This document shows positions 46,520 through 64,000 of a stretch of DNA of 64,000 nucleotides, one piece after another. This DNA comes from Latrodectus hesperus (taxonomy: Eukaryota > Arthropoda > Arachnida > Araneae > Theridiidae): positions 95,474,043 to 95,538,042 of the forward strand of contig CM075853.1 in NCBI GenBank assembly GCA_037975125.1, in the 5' to 3' direction. The notes beneath the pieces are model-generated. The model saw only the letters and a list, made by a program, of their open reading frames with translations. It made no database searches and was not told the origin of the DNA. The position numbers and the translations under genes were made by a program. Within the stretch, counting starts at the first letter, position 1, and each line of letters opens with the position of its first letter.

Positions 46520-48148
46520 CTAAAGGGGGGATTCTCCTTCCGTAGCTGTTTTTGTTTCGGTGGCTAAACTGAGCACATTTTCTCCTTCGGAACGTCTGAT
46601 GTCTCCTGAAGAATTGTCATTGGAACAGTTTTCTTTTGACAGATCAGCTGTTGAATTAATTAATAATTCATATGTTTCTGGAGTTATTAAACAAGGCACA
46701 TTTAATTTGTCCGTTACTGCAATTAAAGTATCTACACAATTAAATAAATTATTTCCAGAGTTTTTATAGTAAATAGGCTTACGACAAACTTTCGCTTCAA
46801 TTGGGTTTCCAAATGCAGGTGTTAATATAACTTTCCCTCCTTCTCGATCTTCTAAATCTGGAATTAGTGATGAGTGAACTATGCAGATTTGAGTTCCAGA
46901 ATCTATAATAGCTTCCGTTTTTAGAGAGTTAATGAAAACATCAATTTTCTGTAATGGTTGAATAATAGTTTCTTTCGATTCAGTTCGTATGTGAGTCGAG
47001 TCAACTTTAGCTACTACAGCATCTTCTTTCGATATTCTATTTGTATTCCTCGAAGTTGTAGAATACACCTTTTCATTCTTTTTAATATATCCGTTTCCGT
47101 TCCTCTTTTCTGAGCACTCTTTTGCAAGGTGTTGATAACTACCGCAAATATAGCATTCCTTACGTTTTGGGGTAAAACTTTGTTTCGTGTATTCTCTTCT
47201 TTTGGGTGGTGGAATATATTTATCTTGCATATATGTTGAATCCGTAAACTTTGGATATTTCATTTCGTTTCGAATTTCGTCAAATGATTTTCTTCTTGCT
47301 TCAAAATAAATATCACATTCTCTAGCTAGTTCTTGTGGTTTCAACCATTGATTTCCTTGGCGTATTGCGATGTGCGAAGCTGTTTCTCCATCTAACGTTT
47401 GGAACAGTTTATCGGAGATGATTAATTCTTTTAATGTTTCAAAATCAGTTACTGCTCTTGATTTACAATAATAGTCCCATGTCGATGTTAATCGTGAAGC
47501 AAATTGAATATGTGATTCTCCAGAATAACGTTTTGCTTTTCTAAAATTTTCTAGGCATGCTTGAGGAGTAGGTTGATATTCTTTCAGAATTAAAGTTTTT
47601 ACTTTTTCATAATCCTGCAAATCGTCTTCTTTAATGTAGACAAGAACGTTTGCCGCTTTCTCCCCGATTAATTTCAATAATATTTCTGACTTAAATTCTT
47701 CCGGAACTTTCTTGTGTTTAAATGCTCTTTCTATGGAATCGAAAAATATATTCCAAGATTCTGCTCTTTTCGGTACTGGTATCGTTAGCGTTTCTACTCC
47801 CTTGATCAGCTTGTCGAGTGGAATTTCGAATTCGCCTCCGGTGTTCGAAATTGAAAATGGCGTCGGACTACTGCTCGCTATGTTCTGCGTAGCTCGGATT
47901 TTTGCTAATTCTAATTCGTGTTCTCTTAATCTTTCTTCTTCAGCTTGTGTTCGTTCGAACTCTTCTTTACTTTTCCTATTCTCTATAGTAGAAATCAAAA
48001 TTTCTTTTACGAAGTCAGCGTCTTCGGCATATTCTTTACTGTTCAGAAGTTTGTGTTTCAGTTCGGCTAATTTCAAATCAAAAGTTGCTTCTTCACCAAT
48101 TTCCAGCAAGACTGTTACCAAGTCTTCCTTTTTCACGTTTTTGAACAT
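46520..48148 (-). CDS. gag-protease polyprotein
   Basis: A 542-codon frame starting with ATG 122 bp inside the 5' LTR. Residues 50-90 are strongly charged and probably coiled-coil. Residues 110-290 form the capsid-like retrotransposon gag domain (PVPKRAESWNIFFDSIERAF, ending in ECDIYFEARR). A single CCHC zinc knuckle (CYICGSYQHLAKEC, residues 332-345) would bind RNA. The C-terminal part is an aspartic protease: AIIDSGTQICIVHSSL with the active Asp at 416 in a DSG rather than DTG triad, then PCLITPETYELL. Gag would build the particle and the protease would process it. The frame stops at TAG just after a C6 run, and pol continues in the -1 frame, so either a frameshift mechanism or a lost base separates them. 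Confidence 0.93.
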   Translation of the reverse strand: MFKNVKKEDLVTVLLEIGEEATFDLKLAELKHKLLNSKEYAEDADFVKEILISTIENRKSKEEFERTQAEEERLREHELELAKIRATQNIASSSPTPFSISNTGGEFEIPLDKLIKGVETLTIPVPKRAESWNIFFDSIERAFKHKKVPEEFKSEILLKLIGEKAANVLVYIKEDDLQDYEKVKTLILKEYQPTPQACLENFRKAKRYSGESHIQFASRLTSTWDYYCKSRAVTDFETLKELIISDKLFQTLDGETASHIAIRQGNQWLKPQELARECDIYFEARRKSFDEIRNEMKYPKFTDSTYMQDKYIPPPKRREYTKQSFTPKRKECYICGSYQHLAKECSEKRNGNGYIKKNEKVYSTTSRNTNRISKEDAVVAKVDSTHIRTESKETIIQPLQKIDVFINSLKTEAIIDSGTQICIVHSSLIPDLEDREGGKVILTPAFGNPIEAKVCRKPIYYKNSGNNLFNCVDTLIAVTDKLNVPCLITPETYELLINSTADLSKENCSNDNSSGDIRRSEGENVLSLATETKTATEGESPL

Positions 48149-48269
48149 TTTCTTCTGTTTCTATCACTTTAGAATTCCGTTGACAGTTTTGTTCTTTCTT
48201 CTGAAATTCGAATTTTCCAAGTTAAGCCATTTCGTATTTCTCACCTCTGGTTCTCGAAATGGAGCGTGT
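48149..48269 (-). other. Leader between 5' LTR and gag
   Basis: 121 bp. The sense sequence directly after the LTR starts ACACGCTCC and offers no TGG-initial primer-binding site, so the priming tRNA or mechanism is unidentified. Confidence 0.6.
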
Positions 48270-48521
48270 TGTGATGTGTAGAATGGCCGAGAGAGTTAAC
48301 AATCTACATTTGCTGGACAACACATTTATTTAATTACAAATAAATATTTAATATTAACAATAAAACACAAATTTACTTGGAGCCTTCTGCTCCTACCAGA
48401 ATTACAACCTATCCGGACCTCGCTCCGGTGAAAACTCTTCTAAAATATAGCAACCTCTCGAAAAGGAGCCAACCACGCCAAGCGCGGTTTATCGATCGCC
48501 AAATAGTCGCCAGATACTACA
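48270..48521 (-). repeat. 5' LTR (252 bp)
   Basis: Identical to the LTR at 44093-44344. It would act as the promoter: a TATA-like TATATTTTAG lies at 48440-48449 and an AATAAA at 48325-48330 on the minus strand. It is followed by the ATAAT duplication at 48522-48526. Confidence 0.96.
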
Positions 48522-48526
48522 ATAAT
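48522..48526. repeat. Target-site duplication of the LTR retrotransposon, right
   Basis: ATAAT, the exact partner of 44088-44092. Confidence 0.88.
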
Positions 48527-53569
<5,043 letters not shown>

Positions 53570-54520
53570 CATTTTAGAGTTTAGAGATATCAAGTATTCT
53601 AAAATAATTCTGTTTGGAAAATCAAAGTAATATTTTAATGAAATGTTTTATAAAGTCAATTTCTCTCAATGATCCCTTCTTACACATGATGCCTAATTAA
53701 ATCGAATTCTAAAGTTTATGGAAGATTTTAGTACACAATAATATCTCTAGTAGGAATCGAACGAATAAACTATTGAATTAAATGTCAGAAATCTAATCAT
53801 TTAGGTAGCTGTATGATATTTTTGAATTGTAAAATATTAAGATTGAAATACAATATACTTAAAACTTCATTACAAAAAAAGGTTAAAATGTATTGTTCCA
53901 TGTCTTACTATTATGGTTTTAGAAATTAGAGATACTAAGAATTAAAATAGAATATTCGTTAAATATTATTAAAGAAAAAATGTTTTCGGGAAATGAAAGG
54001 TATCAAGTATTAAAACACAAAATTCCTTTAATAATTGAAAATATTATTTTTGAAATAGATAGATATTATAAAATATAATAATTAAATTTGATTAAAATAT
54101 TTCTTGAAATGAAAATATGTTAAATAAAAATGTGACACTCGTAAACTATTCTTTAGATCCTTTCTGAAATTGGGAGGTATGAAAATTTAAAATGAAATTT
54201 TTTAAATATCTTGTTAAAATCCTTCGAAAAGTGAGAAAAATTAAGGATAAAAAATGATATTTTCGGTATTATTTAATCTTAGAAATAATTTTCCGAAATT
54301 GAGAAGTATAAAGGATTAAAATGTAAAATTTATTAAATTTTACCACTGTGTTTTCTGGAATCATATCAAATTATGTAATTTATTTTAAATTATAGGCAAT
54401 GATCGAATAAACTGTCGTGATCAAAACGTTATAGACCATTGAGCAACAAGGAACTGAAATTTATGATATACTCATGGCTCTGAAATTGAGAGATGTCTTG
54501 AATTAAGGGATAGTCTATAT
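53570..54520. repeat. Worn tandem array of about 60 bp units
   Basis: A core resembling 'ctgaaattgagaggtatcaa' then 'ggattaaaatg' and 'aaatttattaaatatt' recurs near 53577, 53920, 53981, 54047, 54159, 54220, 54290 and 54476, with neighbouring copies about 55-70 bp apart. A further copy lies at about 55160-55220 beyond the hAT element, so the array was split by it. Copies are diverged and the stretch 53620-53900 is poorly matched. Confidence 0.55.
53745..53815 (-). repeat. tRNA-derived relic, family C
   Basis: The minus strand has CGTTCGATTCC followed by TACTAGAGAT, and an A-box-like CTACCTAAATGATTAGA about 45 bases before. It resembles the relic at 39605-39685 in layout. Confidence 0.4.
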
Positions 54521-55021
54521 CAGTGTTTCTCAACCGCCTGTCCTCGGACCGACACCAGTCCACAAGAAAAACTTGCTGGTCTCCGAAACATAGCTATCTG
54601 CCCAAAATCCAAAGTGTCATCGGCCAACAACCGATATTAAAACAGCACCTACATTACAATAACAATAGTTTACTAGTTTAGAAAATAATATGATGGATGA
54701 TAAAATATAACTGGCAATTATGTACCTAACCTGTCATAATTTGCCTTGCCGTACACTTAGTACACCAGTCAGTGTGCCCCTATCAATCTTAAGTACCGCT
54801 GATTATTTCAATGCTGAATATCCATCGTAATAATTTATATAATTATATTCATTCTCTAATTATTCTTTAAAAATTACTTTTGTCTTCATAATTTATTTAA
54901 GCAAAAAATTTATGCCAAGGGGTCGAACTTACTGTTCCGCGAGAACGTACCGGTTCTTTTAGTAACTACAGAAAACTAATATTTTACCGGTTCTTGGAGT
55001 AACTCCAGTTGAGAAATACTG
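54521..55021. mobile_element. Non-autonomous hAT-type element
   Basis: A 501 bp element bounded by imperfect terminal inverted repeats: it starts CAGTGTTTCTCAACCG, and the right end read inward is CAGTATTTCTCAACTGG. The CAGNG...TTCTCAACC signature is characteristic of hAT elements. The flanking 8 bp, gtctatat (54513-54520) and gtctgtgt (55022-55029), agree at 6 of 8 positions, as expected for an aged 8 bp hAT target duplication. There is no reading frame inside, so it would depend on a transposase supplied elsewhere. Confidence 0.88.
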
Positions 55022-55250
55022 GTCTGTGTTGCATCGTATCAAAATGCTTATCTAATTTAAGAGCTAACAAAATTTAAAACTTAGCATTTATTCAATCTTT
55101 AAAACTACTTTCAAAACTAAAAAACATAAGATTAAATTATAAGCACTTGCCAAATCTCATTAAAATGGTTTATGAAACATAATATAGATATCAAGGATTA
55201 AAACGTTACAATTTTTAAATTTGAATCACAACACTTTCCGAGGAAGAAGC

Positions 55251-56664
55251 AGGCATAACAAGGAAAAAGGCTTTCAATCAAGAGCACATAATAAGTATTG
55301 GTGAGTTAAACTTCTCAGTCATCCCGCAACGCTAGTGTCAGTAGCCCACTCACAAGTGGACTTCCCGCTGGTCCATCCTGCGAACGGGCCTTCATCGGCC
55401 GGGCACCCCACCGGACGATAAATTGAATAACTTCTGCTTGGAGCAGATAAACCGCCTCGAACACGGATTCATTTAAAAAGGTATAAATCACGGACGCGCT
55501 CTTCGGGTGTTGTGTAGGAAGCCGGGACGTGAGAGGGATTTGAAAGCCGCGAGGAGGTAATAGATTCTACCAAGAGACATAAGTCTCTCAGTAAATGAGT
55601 CGACCTTTTAATTGATGACACAGTTAAATTAAACTGCGACTAAATCCAGCAGCACTGCTGTAATTAATTGAGTAATAACTTTTTTAGGCGTTTGTTCATC
55701 GAGTTAAGGCATATATTGTTCTTGACTGATATAAGGCTCAATTTTTCATTTTGTGGTATAACTTAATGTGATAGTTATATGCCACGCTTTATCAACATGC
55801 TTTTAGAACTTGAATAAGCTTTTTATAAATTTGCTTAAAAATTTCCTACATTTCTCTATTTTTATGAGAATTTTGTTAAATATTTAATAGTGTCATTAAT
55901 TTATTAAAATTATTTTATTAGACTTTAAATTCTTTTGTCATACGCGTTTTTCCAATTTTGCACTCTTATTTTAATTTTAACAATTGATGATATGCAGAGA
56001 GTTAAAATAATTCCTTTTTTGTCAGATATACTTATTATGATGCGACTGATACGACAAAAGTCTTTCAATCACATATTTGAAAAGTCAATTGCTTACTCAT
56101 TAAATTATGTACTATATTCTATTTTTATTCGTCGAAGTGTTAAAATCATATTTTAATTTGTTATTATAGCAAAGAGTAGTAACAAAATGGTGAAATTAAA
56201 TTTCCGGTGTTTAATTTACGCAAGCAGAATTCTGAAACACCTTTGCAGATTATAAAACCATTCATACTAATACATTTTTCCCTATAAAAGATCAGTTTTT
56301 TAAAGGCTTATGAATATATACATTAAATACTTTAATAAACGTAATGGAAATAGCAAATTAATTTAAAGTTTCATAACATGTAATTTGTTTCCAACTTTTC
56401 TTACTGTTAAGAATCCTTTTTTGATAGAAAGATCTTGTTTTCTAATTGCAAATGATATTATGTATTTATACCTTATTATTTTGATAAAAATTACGGGAAA
56501 CATTTGCAAAATATTATTTTATTTTTGGAAAGCAACTATACTTACTGTAATAATGTTTTAAAAATCTTGTAATATTATTGTCTTGAATATAACAAGAAAA
56601 ATAGTTATAAAAAGAAATAAGAAATTTATTCGCGTGCTTTTCAGAAAACGCAGCCTTTGATTTC
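55251..56664. other. Non-coding stretch with a CpG-rich block
   Basis: The only notable content is the GC-rich block at 55310-55560. The rest is AT-rich; the open frame at 55935-56156 has no recognisable domain. Confidence 0.5.
55310..55560. promoter_or_regulatory. CpG-rich island, possible promoter
   Basis: About 250 bp of markedly GC- and CpG-rich DNA ('atcggccgggcaccccaccg', 'aagccgggacgtgagaggg') with a TATA-like 'ggtataaat' near 55480. There is no convincing exon or CDS next to it. It may be a promoter, a conserved element or part of an unrecognised repeat. Confidence 0.3.
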
Positions 56665-56674
56665 ACATCTTCCA

Positions 56675-56952
56675 GAGAGGGGCTGCGGTGGCCTAGTATG
56701 TGAGGACGTTATTCTCATTATCAGAAGGTAGTTCAAATCTCGGCTTAACTGAAGATCAGTCATCTTCGTTAAAAACGGATCTGGCACGTTAAAATTGAGC
56801 GTAGTCGCAATGTCTTCCAAGGGAAATGATACCTCTGGGATATTGGGTGCTTGGCCCTTGATTCAAAATCGTGCATACTCCACCCGACTGCTTCTGTCTA
56901 ACTGGCATAGCTCAACTCAGGACTAAGTACAGGGAAGCATGCTGGTGCAACA
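56675..56952 (+). mobile_element. tRNA-derived SINE, family B, copy 2
   Basis: A 278 bp retroposon with exact 10 bp direct repeats acatcttcca at 56665-56674 and 56953-56962. The head has an A-box-like GGTGGCCTAGTATG and a B-box-like AGTTCAAATCTCG, and the body and CAACA tail match the copy at 1391-1693. It is better preserved at the 5' end than that copy. Confidence 0.85.
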
Positions 56953-57191
56953 ACATCTTCCACAGCTGAAGTGGTCATTTCTTCAGAAACGAGAGTACTT
57001 ATGTTTAGAGGAGGCCAGGCATATAAATAAACTTTATGTAGGTATTAGAGAACCGCATTGATTATTTTGATATTCCTATTTTTCATATGTTTTCGTTCTA
57101 TGTAATAAAATGTTTGTGCCCAATTCAGTTCGAGCAGAATCACTTCATTCATTAAGCAAGGGTAAATAAAGTGTCTATATATCTATATCTA

Positions 57192-57376
<185 letters not shown>

Positions 57377-58459
57377 CTATATATTTATATATATAATATT
57401 TAAAATATGTATATATATATACTTCTAACTTCTATGTACACATATAGTTACATTACTGATAAATAATTTCATAATACCTTCTATTATTTTGCCATGCTCA
57501 TAAATATGAAACAATAATCAGAAATGCAGCAGTTACAAATAGCAAATATCATTAATTTTAAACTGCTTATAGTTAATTTTCAAACTTGCGAAAATCTAGT
57601 TTATCATAATGAAACCATTTCGTAAATAGGATTCGTATTCTTAGAACAATCATTCTGAATTTAAACTATTCGGTCAATCTCTGTGTAACACATTGAATAT
57701 TAAAACAATAAGTTTTCTTGATAAGTATTCTGTTCGTCTCTTACCACCAGGAATTCTCTTTGGCGCAATGAAAGTCAAAGCAGCATAACGATAAAAATAA
57801 AAAAAAAGTATTTTTAGAAGATAAAGAGTTCAAATTCAAACAGCTAATTCCGTTTGAGAATATTGGAAGGAGTGGCGAATTGTTCTATAAATCATCCAAT
57901 AAGATTCGAGGAAGCCATTGCTAGCATTGAATGGCCTTTTGTCGAATATGGGGCAAATGCCTTAATAAAAAAATTTCCCATTCCAGTTTAAAGTATCAAT
58001 TCTGTGTAATTAAATGCAATTTTCGATGGTCGGCTTACTCGCCAATGCCGATGACATAGACAGGCGTAAGGGAATGATTAATGAAAAACGCATTAACTTG
58101 TTGACTTTACCTTCGGGTTAAAATACGTTATCCATACGAAGTTAAGAGATTTAACAGGATGAAGTTAGATGCACGTCATTATGATCATTTCAATATGACA
58201 CGACATAAATATATTATCATTTTGAATATTTAATGTTAAATATTTTATCTATAGGAAATGATTTTATGGCTAAAGTACTTCAAATATGATTATCGGCAGT
58301 TGGAAATTACTGAGCAGTGAAACAGTGTAATAATGTTTTACTAAATAGTACTCACTCAATAGCATGTAATATGTTTCTAACCAGTATAATTTAGAAATGA
58401 TAGAAATAGTTCATGTTATTAGAAAGAATGAAGTGATATACCATTTATTTCCCCATTTG
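57377..58459. other. AT-rich non-coding stretch
   Basis: No gene recognised. Confidence 0.5.
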
Positions 58460-59460
58460 TTATTTACTTGATAATATAAGCAATAACACATTATATCAGC
58501 AAATCATCATAATACATCATACGAATAAATATAAGCTAGAAAGTAAATTATAAACATTGAATAAATAGTTTGAATTCATATTAAACTCTTTTTCAACTTT
58601 TTTCACAGAAAACATAAAAAAACGAAGTAAACGAAACAATAGCATTGAATTTATTTACATTTCACAAGAAAAAAGAAATGAAAAGGATTTATATATATAT
58701 TTAAAAACATAATTATTTTAATATTAAATAATTACGACCTAAAATTATTGCCTACAGGTTTATGTAAAAAAAGCAAAAATATTATGCGACAAAGAAAATG
58801 TTATTTAAAAGCAAATATGTTATTGCTATGTTTAAAATTGCCTTATTTTGAGAATAAATGGTTTAATACATTGCAGCATTTTATTAAAAAAGGCCTCTCA
58901 TTCTGTTTGAATTAATAGAATACGAAATTAGAATAATTATAGAGCAGTGCAAAATAGTTATTTAACACAGTATAAAGTGTATTAAAAATAATTCTGTTAT
59001 TAAGACTGGTATTATTTAGTAGCAGAAAACCGGTTTAAATTATTAGAAGAATAAGGTAATATAGCTGATAATTTTACTATCTATTTTTTAAAATAAATAA
59101 TATGTTATAGTGTATGAATCAATATAGAACAGAATGAGTATAACTTATAAACATTGAACCAATGATTTGACTTATATTTACACTTTTATTTCATAGCAAA
59201 TAAATGAATATGAATATATTAAAAAGCAATGTCACTCTTTTCCTTTTAAATAAATATTAAAGGAAATATTTAACATAAAAACTTTGTTAGTTTAAAAATA
59301 GGCATTACTTATGTATTATTAAAGTATGTAGAGTAAAAAAATATGCGATGAAAAAGCATTTTAAAAATAAATCCGTTATTATTATCATTCTGAGGATAAA
59401 TAATTATATACATTATTATATTTAAAAAAAATTATGTTTTAAAATTATTATAATGAAAAA
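58460..59460. repeat. Diverged duplication of about 560-600 bp
   Basis: Three landmarks occur twice in the same order. They are 'aaattataaacattgaataa' near 58547 and its variant near 59145, a Ttcaca/Ttcata-plus-'aaataaa' piece shortly after each, and 'aatattatgcgacaaagaaa' near 58778 and its variant near 59338. Spacing is 560-600 bp. The copies are strongly diverged. Confidence 0.4.
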
Positions 59461-59623
59461 AAGGAAATGACTTAGAACCTGTATGTAATAGTTCCTTAAG
59501 ATTGTACGATCTCAGTAAATATATTTTGTTTTAATGGAAATATCTCTATGAGACATGTAACATGCGAAGGAATCAAAAACAAATTATATTAAAAATTAAA
59601 GCCTGGAATAATTCCTCTTAATT

Positions 59624-63154
<3,531 letters not shown>

Positions 63155-63370
63155 AGGGTCGGGCAGCCTAGTGCGCATGGCAAATGAACGGGCCTTGCCC
63201 CTTGGCTACCAATTCCAATAACGTGTTATTAATATCTAACTTTGCTCAGAATGTGTGAGGCCCGGCGTTTTAAGTCAAAAGCATGATCGTTACCATCCGT
63301 CTGAACTGATGGATGCAGCGCCCACTTCGGTGAAGCATCCGGTAATGGAGAGCACCAACTTTATGCTGTG
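63155..63370 (+). mobile_element. Possible tRNA-derived SINE
   Basis: GC-richer block with an A-box-like CAGCCTAGTGCGCATGG (63164-63180) and a B-box-like CTACCAATTCC about 45 bases later. It is followed by a 150 bp body ('cttcggtgaagcatccggta') with no match to families A-C. No tail or target duplication was identified. Confidence 0.35.
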
Positions 63371-64000
63371 AAAAACACCAGTGGAAAAAAGTTATTGGAG
63401 AATAAAAAAGGTTATTTTCTGGTTGAAAATTAAAAATATTTTTGACACAATGGTATAAATTAATTATAAAAATGAATGGTATAAATTAAATCATTACAAA
63501 GTATATACATTTTCCAATGTAATTTTCCCTTCAACGTAATGCAATTTTTTCTATTGGAAATGTATATATGGCTAAATAAATAAATTTGGTAAACATATAT
63601 GATCACATAATAATTTGGTAATACCGTATATCAATTGAATTCAAGCTGAAATATTATTTTGAGGAAAGTTAATCAAATTTACAATAAACTTAGACTTAAT
63701 GTTAAATTAAAAATTTTAAAGTTTGAAAATTAATACTTAGTCTTGTAATATATAAGCTCTTTCAACATATTTTTTTTTACGTTCAAACTTTGATTTTAAT
63801 AACAGATGGCATAAAAATCACAAAATTTGAAATATTGTTTCTTATAGAGATTTTAAATACAGTCTAATTTTTTTTGCGCAATTGCTTCCCATTAGAGCTA
63901 TGTATTTAAGTTCGGTAAATGTCATCATCTTAACACATCTTATAATTTAAGTCCATGACATGTTTCAAGCATTTTTGACGTCAACTGGTATGAACTCACC
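63371..64000. other. AT-rich non-coding end of window
   Basis: No gene or repeat recognised. Confidence 0.5.

Larger units (their letters stand above)
44093..48521 (-). mobile_element. Ty3/gypsy-type LTR retrotransposon, Gmr1-like order, integrase core deleted
   Basis: A 4,429 bp element on the minus strand, complete at both ends: two identical 252 bp LTRs beginning TG and ending CA, a 5 bp target duplication and a polypurine tract. Coding order in the sense direction is gag, protease, integrase zinc-binding domain, reverse transcriptase and RNase H. Ty3/gypsy elements normally place integrase after RNase H; integrase before RT is the Ty1/copia order and was reported in gypsy-type Gmr1 elements. 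The integrase catalytic core is absent, RT follows the zinc-binding domain within about 20 residues, and nothing coding follows RNase H. This copy is therefore best read as an internally deleted derivative that would need integrase from another copy. I found no primer-binding site beginning with TGG next to the 5' LTR. Confidence 0.92.

Noticed and set aside
47712..48281. 189-codon plus-strand open frame
   Set aside because: Shadow of the gag frame on the minus strand; its sequence has the serine- and phenylalanine-rich look of an antisense translation.

Overview
The window looks like non-coding DNA from an arthropod nuclear genome, most likely a spider. It is very AT-rich and gene-poor, full of long (TA)n, (CA)n and (TATC)n microsatellites, with RNA-polymerase-III-type SINEs, Tc1-like transposons and a Ty3/gypsy-type retrotransposon. 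The spider assignment is an inference from the flavour of the repeats, not proven by a marker gene. I see no bacterial features, no rRNA, no convincing functional tRNA and no complete host protein gene. The window is probably intergenic or inside one or more very large introns.

Layout. 1-11.9 kb: AT-rich sequence with a SINE (1391-1693) and a worn tandem array (about 5.34-6.48 kb). 11.9-15.3 kb: a compound (TA)n/(TG)n tract, a pure (CA)n tract and a repeated block of AT-rich DNA. 15.6-15.9 kb: a cluster of promoter- or enhancer-like motifs. 17.07-18.47 kb: a Tc1-family transposon with the DD34E triad but frameshifted. 20.65-22.08 kb: a worn satellite-like array of about 110-140 bp monomers, followed by a GC-richer stretch holding a candidate short exon (22374-22418). 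23.1-25.4 kb: a microsatellite, a minus-strand SINE with target duplications, and a relic of a second Tc1 lineage. 29-41 kb: further (TA)n tracts, a full-length SINE (35807-36195), tRNA-derived relics and a 46 bp hairpin. 41355-41599: a MITE-like element with terminal inverted repeats of about 45 bp. 43809-43915: a 107 bp 5'-truncated retroposon with an exact 11 bp target duplication.

The main element is a 4.43 kb LTR retrotransposon on the minus strand (44093-48521). It has two identical 252 bp LTRs, a 5 bp target duplication (ATAAT) and a polypurine tract. It encodes gag-protease, then the zinc-binding end of integrase, then reverse transcriptase-RNase H. Integrase therefore lies before RT, as in Ty1/copia, while RT belongs to the Ty3/gypsy group; this matches the order reported for Gmr1-type elements. 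The integrase catalytic core is missing, so this copy looks like a recent deletion derivative that would need help in trans.

50-64 kb: the longest (TA)n tract, a worn array of about 60 bp units interrupted by a 501 bp hAT-type non-autonomous element (54521-55021), a CpG-richer block at 55.3-55.56 kb, a second SINE of the 1.4 kb family (56675-56952), a (TATC)n tract of about 46 units, a diverged duplication of about 590 bp, and a possible tRNA-derived element near the right end. The coding features are selfish elements; nothing indicates an operon or a host pathway.
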